The notes under the pieces were generated by a model that worked only from the letters and a program-made list of their open reading frames with translations, was not told the origin of the DNA and searched no databases. A DNA stretch of 52,412 nt, taken from contig CAZJVP010000036.1 of the NCBI GenBank assembly GCA_964549615.1, positions 1 to 52,412 of the forward strand. Reading direction: 5' to 3'. This document shows, piece by piece, positions 41,890-49,503 of this stretch. The position numbers and the translations under genes were made by a program. Source of the stretch: CAYVLA01 sp964549615 [NCBI: uncultured Thermococci archaeon]. GTDB lineage: Archaea; CAYQAE01; CAYVLA01. The number at the start of each line of letters is the position of its first letter. Positions within the stretch are counted from its first letter, which is position 1.

Positions 41890-42682
41890 CTCGCGCCTCG
41901 CGCGACGATCCTAAAAGAGACCTGCTGCGGGTTGGGGGTTCATGACGCAGTTTTGGCCCTGAGCACAGCCCAACCAGCCCATGCTTGGCTTGTTGGACCG
42001 GGCCTCCAGGTCCGACTGGTCGGCGCAGGTTGTGGCGCTGTCCTTCGGGCGTGCGACGATGCCGTTGAGGGGCATCAGTTCCATAGCGCTGGCTATAGGC
42101 AACATGGTACGCGACGATCCGGTTCTGGAGAGATCTGGATCTCAGATTGATGGATCTGGGGGGAGATCCTACGGTTTCCAACTTCCAAATGGGGATCTCG
42201 GTATCTTCTTCAAGTGCCTGGGCGTGAAGCCCGTGCCAAAGAAGCACCACTACTCCCGCCGAACATGAAGCCGATCCTGCACGACAGCTCCCCCTCAGAG
42301 GGCGCCCTTGAAGGGACGAATCCTGTTTGGGGCGCATAGCCAGCGGTCAGATGCAGCACGAAGAGCTCATCCTAGCTTGCATGCCGGGCGCGGGCATATG
42401 GGCTACCTGATTCTTGCGAACATGGTATTGGGGATGGTACACGATTTCGATAGGGCGCGCTTCGGCCAAGAAGCGACATGGAAACAGCGAAATCCGTCTT
42501 TGCCGGTTCCAAGATTCGAGCAACGCTCTTACGAGATTCATGGTTGAGAAGGGCGCCGGCCTTCTTTCAGCGTCGCGGATGCGGTACGTCGTGGCGCGGT
42601 GGCGAGCTGCTTGCCGACATCGATCGAGTCCGCAATGCGGCAAGACGAAAGCTTTTAGTTGGCCGGCCCAACCGTGGCAAGC
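41890..42682. other. Gene-poor stretch after the GH98-like gene
   Basis: About 790 bases with several short open frames on both strands, none with a recognisable family, ribosome site or consistent codon use. It contains the TATA box of the following gene at its right end. It could be decayed coding DNA that came with the GH98-like gene, but nothing in it proves this. Confidence 0.45.
42652..42659 (+). promoter_or_regulatory. TATA box of the tagatose/psicose-epimerase-type gene
   Basis: CTTTTAGT lies 24-31 bases before the ATG at 42683, the classic spacing for a leaderless archaeal message. This also argues for 42683 over the in-frame ATG at 42659. Confidence 0.55.
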
Positions 42683-43540
42683 ATGGCGCTCCGCTACGCC
42701 GTGCACGCCTACTCATGGACGGACTCTTGGAGCAATCGGACTCTACACATAATCGATCATGTCAAGGATCTCGATTTCGACCTGATAGAGATTCCGCTCA
42801 TGGAGCTTGACAAGGTCGATCCCAAGGCCTGCAGGGAGCGGCTACAATCCGCTGATCTGGATGTTTGCTGCTCGGTCGTCTTGTCGGACAGGACGGACAT
42901 CACCAGCGCCGACGCGTCCGTGAGGAGGGCAGGTGTCCGTTTTCTGAAGGGCTGCCTTGATGCATCGCAGAAGATGGGGGCGAAGGTCCTGTCGGGTGTC
43001 ATTTACTCGGCCCTCGGCTTCTTTCCGAAGGAGCCGCCTTCCGAGAAGCACTGGGAGAGGTCGGCCTCCGCCCTTCGGGAGGTCGCTCGGTACGCCAAGG
43101 ACCTTGGGCTCGTGATCGGCCTTGAGCCGGTCAATCGCTATGAGACGTTCCTCGTCAACACCTGCGAGCAGGCCCTCAGGCTGCGCGAGATGATAGGCGA
43201 GCCCAACGTCGGGATACATCTGGATGCATACCACATGAACATAGAGGAGGACGATTTCTACGTACCGACGGTCAAGGCCGGGCCGTACCTGTGCCACTAT
43301 CACCTGAGCGAAAGCCACAGGGGGATACCCGGCAGGGGGACCGTTGACTGGGACGGAATCTACAAGGGCCTCGCCGACTCCAAGTACTCGGGCGTGGTGG
43401 GGCTTGAGTCCTTCGTTCAGGCCTCGGACGCAATGAGGGGTGCAACGAGGGTCTGGAGGAGGATGGCTCCCGATTCGGATACGCTGGTGACTGAGGGCCT
43501 CCGCTTCCTGAAAGGACTTGAAGCCAAGTACTACGGCTGA
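42683..43540 (+). CDS. Sugar isomerase/epimerase of the tagatose/psicose 3-epimerase type
   Basis: About 285 residues. TIM barrel of the xylose-isomerase-like superfamily with the metal ligands in order: LVIGLEPVNRYETFLVNT (Glu), VGIHLDAYHMNIEE (Asp, His), CHYHLSESHRGIPGRG (His) and VVGLESF (Glu). LEPVNRYE and SHRGIPGRG are characteristic of D-tagatose/D-psicose 3-epimerases and related keto-sugar epimerases, which invert C3 using Mn2+ or Co2+. Cytosolic, own promoter, upstream of a sugar-type MFS carrier on the same strand. The natural substrate cannot be told apart by sequence. Confidence 0.88.
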   Translation: MALRYAVHAYSWTDSWSNRTLHIIDHVKDLDFDLIEIPLMELDKVDPKACRERLQSADLDVCCSVVLSDRTDITSADASVRRAGVRFLKGCLDASQKMGAKVLSGVIYSALGFFPKEPPSEKHWERSASALREVARYAKDLGLVIGLEPVNRYETFLVNTCEQALRLREMIGEPNVGIHLDAYHMNIEEDDFYVPTVKAGPYLCHYHLSESHRGIPGRGTVDWDGIYKGLADSKYSGVVGLESFVQASDAMRGATRVWRRMAPDSDTLVTEGLRFLKGLEAKYYG

Positions 43541-43605
43541 TCCTCTTGCGCGATCCTCAGCCCCGGGCCGCGTTCATCTAGAGACCCAAGGCGGCACTCA
43601 TAGAA

Positions 43606-43615
43606 CATTTTTACG
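43606..43615 (+). promoter_or_regulatory. TATA-like box of the MFS transporter gene
   Basis: CATTTTTACG lies 30-39 bases before the ATG at 43645, giving a leader of only a few bases; no strong ribosome site is present. Confidence 0.4.
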
Positions 43616-43644
43616 GCGCGTTCCGGTGGCGCCGGTCTGAGACC

Positions 43645-44982
43645 ATGAGCAGGGTCATCCCCCCGCGATGGCTGAGGATGCTTGCCCCCTGGGAGATCAG
43701 GGCCTACATCAGATCAGTCAGGGAAGTCATAGACCGGCAACCTCAGAACTTCAGGTTCTGGATCCTCGTCTACGTCCTCTCCGGGGTGTATTCGGGCCTC
43801 TTCGGCGCATTCATAGGAATGTATCCGAGGACGCTCGGCGCAACCGCGGCCCAAATCGGGTTCATAAGCTCGGTTGCGGCCATCGTGGCTTGGGTTCCCC
43901 AACTGCTGGGTGGATTCCTCACCGACAGATATGGCAGGCGGTGGCTGCTGGCCGGTGGGTGGATATTCGAGGCCGCGATGTGCCTCATCTCCTATTTCGC
44001 CCGCGACTGGACTTGGTTGCTGGTCTCCGCCATCGTCGCCTCCCTTGGCGCGTTCGGCGGCAGTGCAAGCGGGGCTTTTATGGCCGAGTCGATTAACGAA
44101 AAGGACCGGGCCAAGGGAACCATGCTACTTTCCATCCTCGCGGCGATCCCCGTTATAGCCCTGCCGCCCGTCGGTGCAGCTCTCATCAGCAAGCTCGGCG
44201 GCGTCAAGGATGCTGGAGCGCTCAGGATCTACTTCTTACTGAACCTCGTGAGGATCCTTGTCCTGTTCGCGTACTTCTCCTTGAGAACGACGGAGACGCT
44301 CGGCACCCGACGCAACCTCTCCAAAGGCTTCTCCGTCTTTGGGGAACTTCTCTCAGACCTTAGGGAGCTCGTTGCCCTAAAGAGGGTCAGGATCTACCTC
44401 GCCTACACGCTCATGAGCGGCTTCGCGTCCTATCTCGTGGGGCCCTTCCAGGCCATAATCATCTACGAGGTCATCGGGGCCTCTCCGGTATTCATCGGCT
44501 TCCTAACCTCGGTCTCAACGGTCATCTCATATGCAGCGATGACGCTGGGAGCGGTCTGGTCCGACAGGGTTGGGAGAAAGAAGCCCATCATCGTAGCCTC
44601 CGTGATAAGCGGGATCGGCTGGGCATTCTTTCTCTTCGCCAGGCACCAGAACATGCTGATTCCTTTCTACATCATAACTTCGTTCTCAGCTGTGTCAGGC
44701 GGCGCGGCAAGCGCGTTGGTCATGGAGTACGTCCCAACCAGTATGCGGGGGCGGTGGTACGGGACCGTCAATTTCGTAAGCCTGATCCCGGGCGCAATCG
44801 CTCCTGTGGTCGGCGGATGGCTGTTTGACAACTTTTCCCCGAGGACTCCATACTACATCTTCTACATCATCTGCTTCCCCATCATAGTGCCGTTCTTCTT
44901 GAAGTTCATCCCCGAGACGATGGGGAGCAGCCGCGCGGAACCGACCCAGGACGGCCGCCACGAGGAAGCCCTGGTCAGGTGA
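43645..44982 (+). CDS. Major facilitator superfamily transporter
   Basis: 445 residues, about 12 membrane helices in two halves. The loop 2-3 signature is seen twice: GGFLTDRYGRRWLL in the first half and GAVWSDRVGRKKPII in the second, the hallmark of MFS duplication. MFS carriers move sugars, drugs or acids by proton coupling or uniport; the neighbour upstream is a sugar epimerase, which makes sugar uptake plausible. It is the only transporter gene in the window that could import substrates for the sugar enzymes. Its end overlaps that of mntP on the other strand by 8 bases. Confidence 0.92.
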   Translation: MSRVIPPRWLRMLAPWEIRAYIRSVREVIDRQPQNFRFWILVYVLSGVYSGLFGAFIGMYPRTLGATAAQIGFISSVAAIVAWVPQLLGGFLTDRYGRRWLLAGGWIFEAAMCLISYFARDWTWLLVSAIVASLGAFGGSASGAFMAESINEKDRAKGTMLLSILAAIPVIALPPVGAALISKLGGVKDAGALRIYFLLNLVRILVLFAYFSLRTTETLGTRRNLSKGFSVFGELLSDLRELVALKRVRIYLAYTLMSGFASYLVGPFQAIIIYEVIGASPVFIGFLTSVSTVISYAAMTLGAVWSDRVGRKKPIIVASVISGIGWAFFLFARHQNMLIPFYIITSFSAVSGGAASALVMEYVPTSMRGRWYGTVNFVSLIPGAIAPVVGGWLFDNFSPRTPYYIFYIICFPIIVPFFLKFIPETMGSSRAEPTQDGRHEEALVR

Positions 44983-45526
44983 GATGCTCAACCAGCATCT
45001 TGAGCCCTATGCCTATCAGGATCAGCCCTCCGATGACCCCGACCACGTTCTCAAACACCCGACCCATCCTGTCACCGACGTAGAGGCCGGCAAGCGACAG
45101 GGCGAAGGTCACTGCGCCGATCACCAACACCGCTTGGACGATGGGGATGCCTGCAAAGACGAAGGTCACCCCAGCACCTAGGGCATCGATGCTCGTCGCG
45201 ACGGACAACATCAGCAACGCCCTAAGACACATGGGGTCGACCTGGTTCGGGCCCGCTCTTCTTGACTCGTAGATCATCCTGCAGCCTATGAAAGTGAGAA
45301 GGAAGAAGGCAATCCAATGGTCGACCCCTGCGATGACGTAGCTCAATGCAATGCCCGCCGACCAACCGATAACGGGCATCCCGACCTGGAATCCCCCGAA
45401 GAAGCCGGCCATCTTGAGCGCGTCCCGGATCCTGATCCTCTTGATCGCGATCCCGCTCGCGATGGAGACCGCCATCGCATCCATGGCAAGCCCGACTGCG
45501 ATCGGCAGGATGGTATGCGCGTTCAT
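44975..45526 (-). CDS. mntP: Putative manganese efflux pump MntP
   Basis: 183 residues, six membrane helices, full length for the family. The two internal repeat signatures are clear: VGLAMDAMAVSIASG at the N-terminus and SVATSIDALGAGVTF in the middle, whose aspartates are needed for Mn2+ export in characterised homologs. It should lower cytosolic Mn2+. In Bacteria mntP is often under a Mn riboswitch; none is seen here. A minus-strand GTTTTATCTG box (45561-45570) suits a short leader. Convergent with the MFS gene. Confidence 0.93.
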   Translation of the reverse strand: MNAHTILPIAVGLAMDAMAVSIASGIAIKRIRIRDALKMAGFFGGFQVGMPVIGWSAGIALSYVIAGVDHWIAFFLLTFIGCRMIYESRRAGPNQVDPMCLRALLMLSVATSIDALGAGVTFVFAGIPIVQAVLVIGAVTFALSLAGLYVGDRMGRVFENVVGVIGGLILIGIGLKMLVEHLT

Positions 45527-45863
45527 CCAAAGGCGCCGGCATCACGTGCCCGTTTTCGGGCAGATAAAACTCTGTCCTCGTGACCTAGGCCTATCCTAGG
45601 GATTTGTTGATTTGCCCCTCAGGCTTTGGAATCGGGATGACCCTGCGCAGGTGCCCCAGCCATGAATCCTCATCCATGCGGCGGCGCGGGCCTAGCGCTA
45701 TGACCCATCCAGGGCCGAGCGGTCGGGTCCATGGCTCCGAAGGGGTCCGGCGAGAATAGGAAAAGTTTAAGGATCATGCCATCTGGTTGGCATGCGTGCC
45801 GATGGTCATTCACGGCTCAGACTCTGAAAGACCATAGATATTTCAGGGGTTTGGGAGGATCGA
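45527..45863. other. Intergenic region between divergent mntP and Vps62-like genes
   Basis: Contains the mntP TATA box (GTTTTATCTG, minus, 45561-45570) at the left and, toward the right, an AAAGTTTAAGG string near 45763 and a TAGATATTTC string near 45835, either of which may serve the plus-strand gene. The 160 bases between show no supported gene or RNA. Confidence 0.4.
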
Positions 45864-47639
45864 TTGCCGGTGCGGCGGCTTAGATTCGTGCTGCTGGCGT
45901 TCGTCACGATATTCCTTCTAGGCCTCTCCTCGGCCCAAGATTCGGACGGTGACGGCATCCCGGATTCAACTGAGTCAAGCCTTGCGGAAAGGTACGCCCC
46001 GGTGCTGCGCCTTGCCCCCAGAGAGGTGTTCTTTCCGGTCGCGATCCAGTATGCCTTGAACAACTCCGAGCTGAAACTCCAGGAAGGCGGCGCCAGCATC
46101 GTGATCCAGGCGTCTCCCACCGTTGAATCCATCTCGGCTTTCCGCGACCCCGACTCGGGTTACTTCTTGGACAACCTCCACGGGAGCGTTGATGACCAAG
46201 GGATCAAGGAGAACTTCAGATCCGCGAAGGAGAGCATGGTCCCGACCGTTTACGCCAGGGTCACCGGGCACCTGTCCTACACCGTTGTGCAGTACTGGTT
46301 CTATTATCCTTTCAACGACGGGCCCCTCAACAGCCATGAGGGCGATTGGGAGATGGTGCAGGTTTTGCTTGAGGGAGAGGAGCCCGTGTCGGCTGCGTAC
46401 TCCCAGCATTTCTCAGGTCAGAAGGCAGCATGGCGCCAGGTCCTTCTACGGAAGGGGCATCCAGTGGTGTACGTGGCCAGAGGGTCCCATGCCAATTACT
46501 TCAGAGCCTACCAGGGCGTGCTGGGCGTGCAGAACGACGACGTCTCAGGGCTGGGGCCGACCCTGGAACCGGACGACTACCAGCTCGTTCTCCTGGGCGA
46601 ACTGGACTCCCATCCAGCTGACCAGCGCTGGCTGCTCTTCTCGGGTAGATGGGGGGAGTGGGGGGAGGCCCAGGACCAACTCATGGGAAGGAGAGGGCCG
46701 TCAGGCCCCGGGCAGGGAGAGAACGAAGAGAAATGGGAGTCTCCGGTCACGTGGCAGGAGGAGCTTCCCAGGCTGGACACCAACTGGCTCTGGATGAGCT
46801 GGATAACCTCCAACTTCGCCATCCTTTTCGGGCTATACATCATGGTGCGAGCGCTTTGGGGGATCGCTGGACTTGGCAGATCGGTCCTCTCCAGAAGGGC
46901 GCTCAGGGCCTTCGGGACGGGCCCGGGCCTGGCCGTCGCGGGCGGCGTTCTGACCGTCCTCGCCATATGGCAGCCTTGGTACGCCGTCAAGCTCAATGTG
47001 CCTGCCGGCGAGTACAGGACGGAGGGTGACGCAGCGGTGATGATGATCGATGGGATAAGGGGCCTGCAGCTCAGCGATCCGCAGAGCAACAGGGGCCTGG
47101 TGATGTTCATGGGGCTGAGGATGCCCATCGGCCTGATCTTCGTTTCGGGCCTCGTGCTGCTCCTACTTGACGTCCTCAAGGCGGGGGCACCCCGGGAGCT
47201 CCGCAGCAGCCTGGTCAGAGGCGGCGTGGCCAACATCCTCGTCCCGCTTCTGCCCATCCTCGTGCTGATCGCGGCGATGGGCCCCGTGGTCAATGAGCTA
47301 GCATCGGTTGCGCTCAAAAAGGAAGTTCCCGAGACGGTCGGCGCAATGATCGAGCAGGTTTCAGCGAGTCCCGCCGGCGGTTCCTATGAGGGAGATCTGG
47401 GCGAAATCGGCGAGGCGCGGTTGACGTGGGGCTTGGGTGTTGGCACCATGATGATCGTTGCTGGCGGAGCGCTCAAGATCATCGGGGGTCTTGCGTCAAG
47501 GAAGGGACCGTCGGTTCCGGATTCCGACCAACGCTTCGCGGAGCGACCCGAAGGCAAGGCCGCATTGGAGCCTGCCGGAACGCAGGTCAAGCCGGCTGGG
47601 GAAAAGGAGAAGGCCGACGAGTCCCCGCCTAGCAGTTGA
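45864..47639 (+). CDS. Exported Vps62-like domain protein with membrane helices
   Basis: 591 residues. Signal peptide (FVLLAFVTIFLLGLSSAQ), a DSDGDGIPDSTE calcium-type loop, then a Vps62/DUF946-like domain: LAERYAPVLRLAPREVFFPV, VVQYWFYYPFND, SHEGDWEMVQVLLEG, and HPVVYVARGSHANYF. After residue 300 come four membrane helices with one extracellular loop and a cytoplasmic tail rich in charged residues and proline. The HEGDWE and GSHANYF motifs suggest a metal-dependent or ligand-binding pocket outside the cell; no activity is established for the family. GGGAGGA precedes the TTG start. The tail end overlaps the herA gene by 11 bases, convergent. Confidence 0.8.
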   Translation: MPVRRLRFVLLAFVTIFLLGLSSAQDSDGDGIPDSTESSLAERYAPVLRLAPREVFFPVAIQYALNNSELKLQEGGASIVIQASPTVESISAFRDPDSGYFLDNLHGSVDDQGIKENFRSAKESMVPTVYARVTGHLSYTVVQYWFYYPFNDGPLNSHEGDWEMVQVLLEGEEPVSAAYSQHFSGQKAAWRQVLLRKGHPVVYVARGSHANYFRAYQGVLGVQNDDVSGLGPTLEPDDYQLVLLGELDSHPADQRWLLFSGRWGEWGEAQDQLMGRRGPSGPGQGENEEKWESPVTWQEELPRLDTNWLWMSWITSNFAILFGLYIMVRALWGIAGLGRSVLSRRALRAFGTGPGLAVAGGVLTVLAIWQPWYAVKLNVPAGEYRTEGDAAVMMIDGIRGLQLSDPQSNRGLVMFMGLRMPIGLIFVSGLVLLLLDVLKAGAPRELRSSLVRGGVANILVPLLPILVLIAAMGPVVNELASVALKKEVPETVGAMIEQVSASPAGGSYEGDLGEIGEARLTWGLGVGTMMIVAGGALKIIGGLASRKGPSVPDSDQRFAERPEGKAALEPAGTQVKPAGEKEKADESPPSS

Positions 47640-49503
47640 GCCCCATCCTGAGGCGCAGCAGATCCTCGGTGTTATCGGCGTGGATGAATATGGGCACGTT
47701 CCGCATCCCGGCTGCAGCGTAGGATGAAACCAGCCAGTCGCCGGGCGCGAACTCCAACGTCTTCTCGAGTATCCCCATGTCGATGGCAAAGACGTCGCTC
47801 ACGACGGTTCGGTCGTACGGCCGGGGAAGCGTTCCAACGAAGTACGTGTGCAGCTGTTGGAGGGCGTTTGTGTTCAGATACGCGATCCTCTGCGTTGATA
47901 TGCAGCACCCTATGCCGTACTTGCGTCCCTGACGCAGGAGGCGCTCTATGCTCTTTGAGCATTGGCCCTCCAGCCCCGAGGCACCTTGGGACGGGATGAA
48001 CTCCTGAGCTTCGTCGAAGACGAAGAGGATGTAGGGCCTCAGCCTGAACTGGAAGCTCCGCCGCCGCAGGATCTCCGAGGTGAGCTCGATGGCCAACCGG
48101 CGGATGCGGTCAGGATCGGATATCGACAGGCACACCGCCCTCGTTTCCTCCTCAAGCGCATCGCAGATCCGCTCGAGGGTGTACTCGTTGCGCTTCGGCT
48201 TCCACGCATGCTGGGAGGCCAGATTGACGAGTTCGGGCAGGCGCTTCATCGCGGTCGCCCAATTGTGGAGGGTCGACCCCTTGCGGAGGCCTCGCTCCTC
48301 AAGGACCATCTCCGCCTCCTCCCCCATCGAACGCGCGGAGGAATCGTCCGGCACATTCTCCTCGGAGACGCCTCTCTCTTTCATCCTTGCCATGACCCTC
48401 AGCCTTATCTCCTGCGCCGCTTGGCCCTGCGGGGAGTCCACGCTATCGCCGATGTCCGAGAGCTGGCGCAGGATGCCGCCGTAGGTTGGCATGTCGAATC
48501 TTGGCGGCTCCGAATAGTAGCCGACGCGCCCGAGGTCCAGCATTTTCTGGAACAGCGGAGTCGCCCGCTCCTCTCCTTCGAATTGCTTCGGCTTGACTAC
48601 CGAGTTACAGAGCTGGCCTGCGCCCGACACCTCCCCCTCCAAGACGATGAGAGACGGGATCCCGTCATCGGAGAAGACATCCGCAAGAAGGAAGGGGTAC
48701 TCGCAGGAGACGTCGAATATCACGACCTTGGAGTCCTCAAGGTGCAGCAACATTCGCCGCAAGATGTTGGCCATGAGGTTCGACTTTCCTCCGCCCGTGA
48801 ACGAGAAGATCCCGAAATGGTACCTCAGCAGCGCTTCGAAGTCAAGATAGAACGGTATGAGGCTCTCGCCGTGCGACAGGAACATCTTGATCGTGCCGAC
48901 TCTGGGATCATCCCACCGGTCGATCGCCTGGCCCTTCCACTGCAGCTTTTCCAGCACGGACTCGTTGTACATCCTGTTGATCATCTTTGAGTTGAGGAGG
49001 AGCGCCTCCTCCCCGAGCTTGGGGAAGGAGAAACCCCTGAGGAACTCGGTTCCCTTTGGCCCGAGGAGCAGGTCATAGTTTATCGGGATGGCGCTGAGAT
49101 GCACCATCATCGTGGAGCGATCATCCGTCGACCAGTCGGGAACGGCCTGCTCTATGATCTCGAACTGCATTGGGTAGTAGCTGTGATCGGACAGTCCCCT
49201 CAAGCCGAAGTGTTCGGGCAGGATCTTGCTGATCTCAAGGAGGGTGAAACGCTCGCATCCCGGGCGGGACTTGAAGTTCCGCACGGCGAGCAGCATCCCT
49301 TCCTCCAAGAGCCTCATGATCTCGCTGTGGTACTCGACCTTTATCCTGCAGTCGTACCTTGCGGAGATGCCGGAGAAACGTCCCTCGCCCTGGAGCTGGG
49401 GCGCCCTGCTCGGGATGACCCGGCTCAGCCTCGCCTTGAATCGGCCCTCGAAGTCGGTGAAGTACTCCTCATACCCCTTCGACGATCCTTCTTGATTGCT
49501 CAA
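47629..49503 (-). CDS. herA: HerA-type hexameric DNA translocase/helicase
   Basis: 624 residues. Walker A at FTGGGKSNLMANIL (about 235-248), Walker B at ILFVFDEAQEF (about 492-502), the HerA/FtsK-type STQRIAYLN motif with sensor polar residue, and a possible arginine finger in LLRQGRKYGIG. N-terminal 200 residues include beta strands that may form the HAS barrel. HerA forms a hexamer that pumps dsDNA through the NurA nuclease during end resection or, in defence systems, against phage. It is longer than the roughly 500-residue housekeeping archaeal HerA. TTG start with AGGAGGT 6 bases upstream; begins 35 bases inside the nurA-like gene, so the two are coupled. Confidence 0.88.
   Translation of the reverse strand: MSNQEGSSKGYEEYFTDFEGRFKARLSRVIPSRAPQLQGEGRFSGISARYDCRIKVEYHSEIMRLLEEGMLLAVRNFKSRPGCERFTLLEISKILPEHFGLRGLSDHSYYPMQFEIIEQAVPDWSTDDRSTMMVHLSAIPINYDLLLGPKGTEFLRGFSFPKLGEEALLLNSKMINRMYNESVLEKLQWKGQAIDRWDDPRVGTIKMFLSHGESLIPFYLDFEALLRYHFGIFSFTGGGKSNLMANILRRMLLHLEDSKVVIFDVSCEYPFLLADVFSDDGIPSLIVLEGEVSGAGQLCNSVVKPKQFEGEERATPLFQKMLDLGRVGYYSEPPRFDMPTYGGILRQLSDIGDSVDSPQGQAAQEIRLRVMARMKERGVSEENVPDDSSARSMGEEAEMVLEERGLRKGSTLHNWATAMKRLPELVNLASQHAWKPKRNEYTLERICDALEEETRAVCLSISDPDRIRRLAIELTSEILRRRSFQFRLRPYILFVFDEAQEFIPSQGASGLEGQCSKSIERLLRQGRKYGIGCCISTQRIAYLNTNALQQLHTYFVGTLPRPYDRTVVSDVFAIDMGILEKTLEFAPGDWLVSSYAAAGMRNVPIFIHADNTEDLLRLRMGLNC

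Noticed and set aside
41890-42650. Possible insertion sequence or transposase remnant
   Set aside because: No inverted repeats, target duplication or transposase motif could be found by eye; left as an unassigned gene-poor stretch.
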